From NCBI RefSeq assembly GCF_029581355.1, contig NZ_CP120849.1:2388501-2452500 (forward strand): 64,000 nucleotides of DNA, in the 5' to 3' direction. This DNA comes from Parabacteroides chongii. GTDB lineage: Bacteria; Bacteroidota; Bacteroidia; Bacteroidales; Tannerellaceae. Shown one piece after another: positions 63,416-64,000 of the stretch; the stretch's first letter is position 1, and each line of letters starts with the position of its first letter. A model generated the notes under the pieces. It saw nothing but the letters and a program-made list of their open reading frames with translations. It was not told the origin of the DNA and did no database searches. The position numbers and the translations under genes are program-made.

Positions 63416-63862
63416 ATGGCATTAAAGTATGTAGTAAAGAAAACAGTTTTCGGTTTCGATGAAACTAAGACAGCGAAGTATGTAGCCCGTCCGTTGTTGG
63501 CAGGTAGTGTTGATTATTCCGCTCTGTGCGATCAGGTAACCAAGGTAGGACTGGTGCCGCGCGGTGTAGTGAAAATGGTTATCGACGGCGTGATAGATGC
63601 CCTCGAATGGAATCTGACCAATCACCTCTCGGTGAAATTGGGGGATTTCGGAACTTTTCGTCCTGCCTTCGGCTGTAAATGCCAGGAAGAAGAAAAGGAT
63701 GTAACGGCGGATGTATTGCGCCACCGTAAAATTATCTTCACTCCCGGCAGTCATTTCAAAGAGATGCTGCGCAAAGTCAGCATCCAGAAGTTCGACATCC
63801 CGGAAACCGATGAAACAGGCGGTTCCGGAAGCGGCGAAGACGACCGCCCCGTAATCGAATAG
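63416..63862 (+). CDS. HU-related DNA-binding protein (long Bacteroidetes type)
   Basis: 148 residues, paralogue of the protein at 22679-23122: same layout of N-terminal extension ('YVVKKTVFGFDETKTAKYVA'), HU core ('LSVKLGDFGTFRPAFGC', 'KIIFTPGSHFKEML') and acidic tail ending GSGEDDRPVIE. Contains two cysteines in 'FGCKCQEEE' not found in the other copy. A decayed copy of its 3' end lies 1.5 kb upstream. Probably monocistronic between its own promoter and the terminator that follows. Confidence 0.87.
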   Translation: MALKYVVKKTVFGFDETKTAKYVARPLLAGSVDYSALCDQVTKVGLVPRGVVKMVIDGVIDALEWNLTNHLSVKLGDFGTFRPAFGCKCQEEEKDVTADVLRHRKIIFTPGSHFKEMLRKVSIQKFDIPETDETGGSGSGEDDRPVIE

Positions 63863-63886
63863 TCTTCCCCGAATAAATGAATAAAG

Positions 63887-63922
63887 CAGGCACGGATCGT
63901 ATATCGGTTCGTGCCTGTTTTG
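63887..63922 (+). terminator. Terminator of the second HU-related gene
   Basis: CAGGCACG and CGTGCCTG arms followed by TTTTGG; twin of the hairpin at 62228-62264. Confidence 0.8.
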
Positions 63923-64000
63923 GTTAGTTATAACAGGAATGTTTCGACATTTTCGGATTCTATTCCGAGAAAGTCTGTATTTTCTCGGATTTTCACATGG

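Overview
The window looks like a chromosomal segment of a Bacteroidales bacterium, most likely Parabacteroides. The signs are Bacteroidota-type promoters (TAnnTTTG -7 boxes before many genes), FimA/FimB-type lipoprotein fimbrillins, hybrid two-component proteins, HU-related proteins of the long Bacteroidetes type, and an abundant-type surface protein with a C-terminal sorting-like domain of the kind seen in Parabacteroides. All family names come from reading the translated sequence; no database search was run.

Layout. (1) 1-9.7 kb: the 3' part of a beta-propeller/beta-barrel outer membrane protein, then a leftward export operon (TolC-like, HlyD-like, two long FtsX/MacB-type permeases). Divergent to it lie an NtrC-family regulator and its kinase (9.9-12.2 kb). 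The shared intergenic region carries a candidate sigma-54 promoter and two phased enhancer-like palindromes. (2) 12.2-22.3 kb: a hybrid sensor kinase, a TonB-dependent receptor, mnmD, trxA and dnaE. (3) 22.4-26 kb: the Bacteroidetes module of an HU-related protein, a 56-residue peptide, a DUF4248-like protein and a VirE/DUF3987-type primase-like protein. (4) 26-31 kb: a 988-residue putative S-layer protein behind a long repetitive leader, a small outer membrane barrel protein and two small membrane proteins. (5) 31-39.3 kb: rplM-rpsI, rpsB, tsf, an aminotransferase, ribBA, an LptF/G-type permease, a START-like protein and tRNA-Met(CAU). (6) 39.4-45.7 kb: an ORF6N pseudogene, then a second leftward sigma-54-type export operon (ABC ATPase, two permeases, NtrC-like regulator, NtrB-like kinase), again with a sigma-54 promoter match and palindromes upstream. 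(7) 46-62 kb: a fimbrial island with a FimB-like gene, an AraC-type hybrid two-component regulator, a decayed toxin-antitoxin pair, an HU gene and eight fimbrial lipoprotein genes. (8) 62-64 kb: an Rpn-type nuclease gene between a decayed HU copy and an intact HU-related gene.

How the parts work together. The two sigma-54 loci are parallel designs in which an envelope signal reaches a histidine kinase and an enhancer-binding regulator, which would activate export operons. The fimbrial island appears to be governed by the hybrid regulator at 47767-49812. Several of its transcription units share a TATAGGGTAA leader element and a TTTTRAGAGT promoter element that I cannot assign to any known system. 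Sharp composition changes inside the fimbrial genes suggest exchange of surface-exposed parts.

The best candidates for something undescribed are the shared fimbrial leader element, the five-copy helically phased CGTTTAAAACGA array at 50406-50503, the two sigma-54 control regions, and the 28-bp inverted repeats around the 3' part of the primase-like gene.
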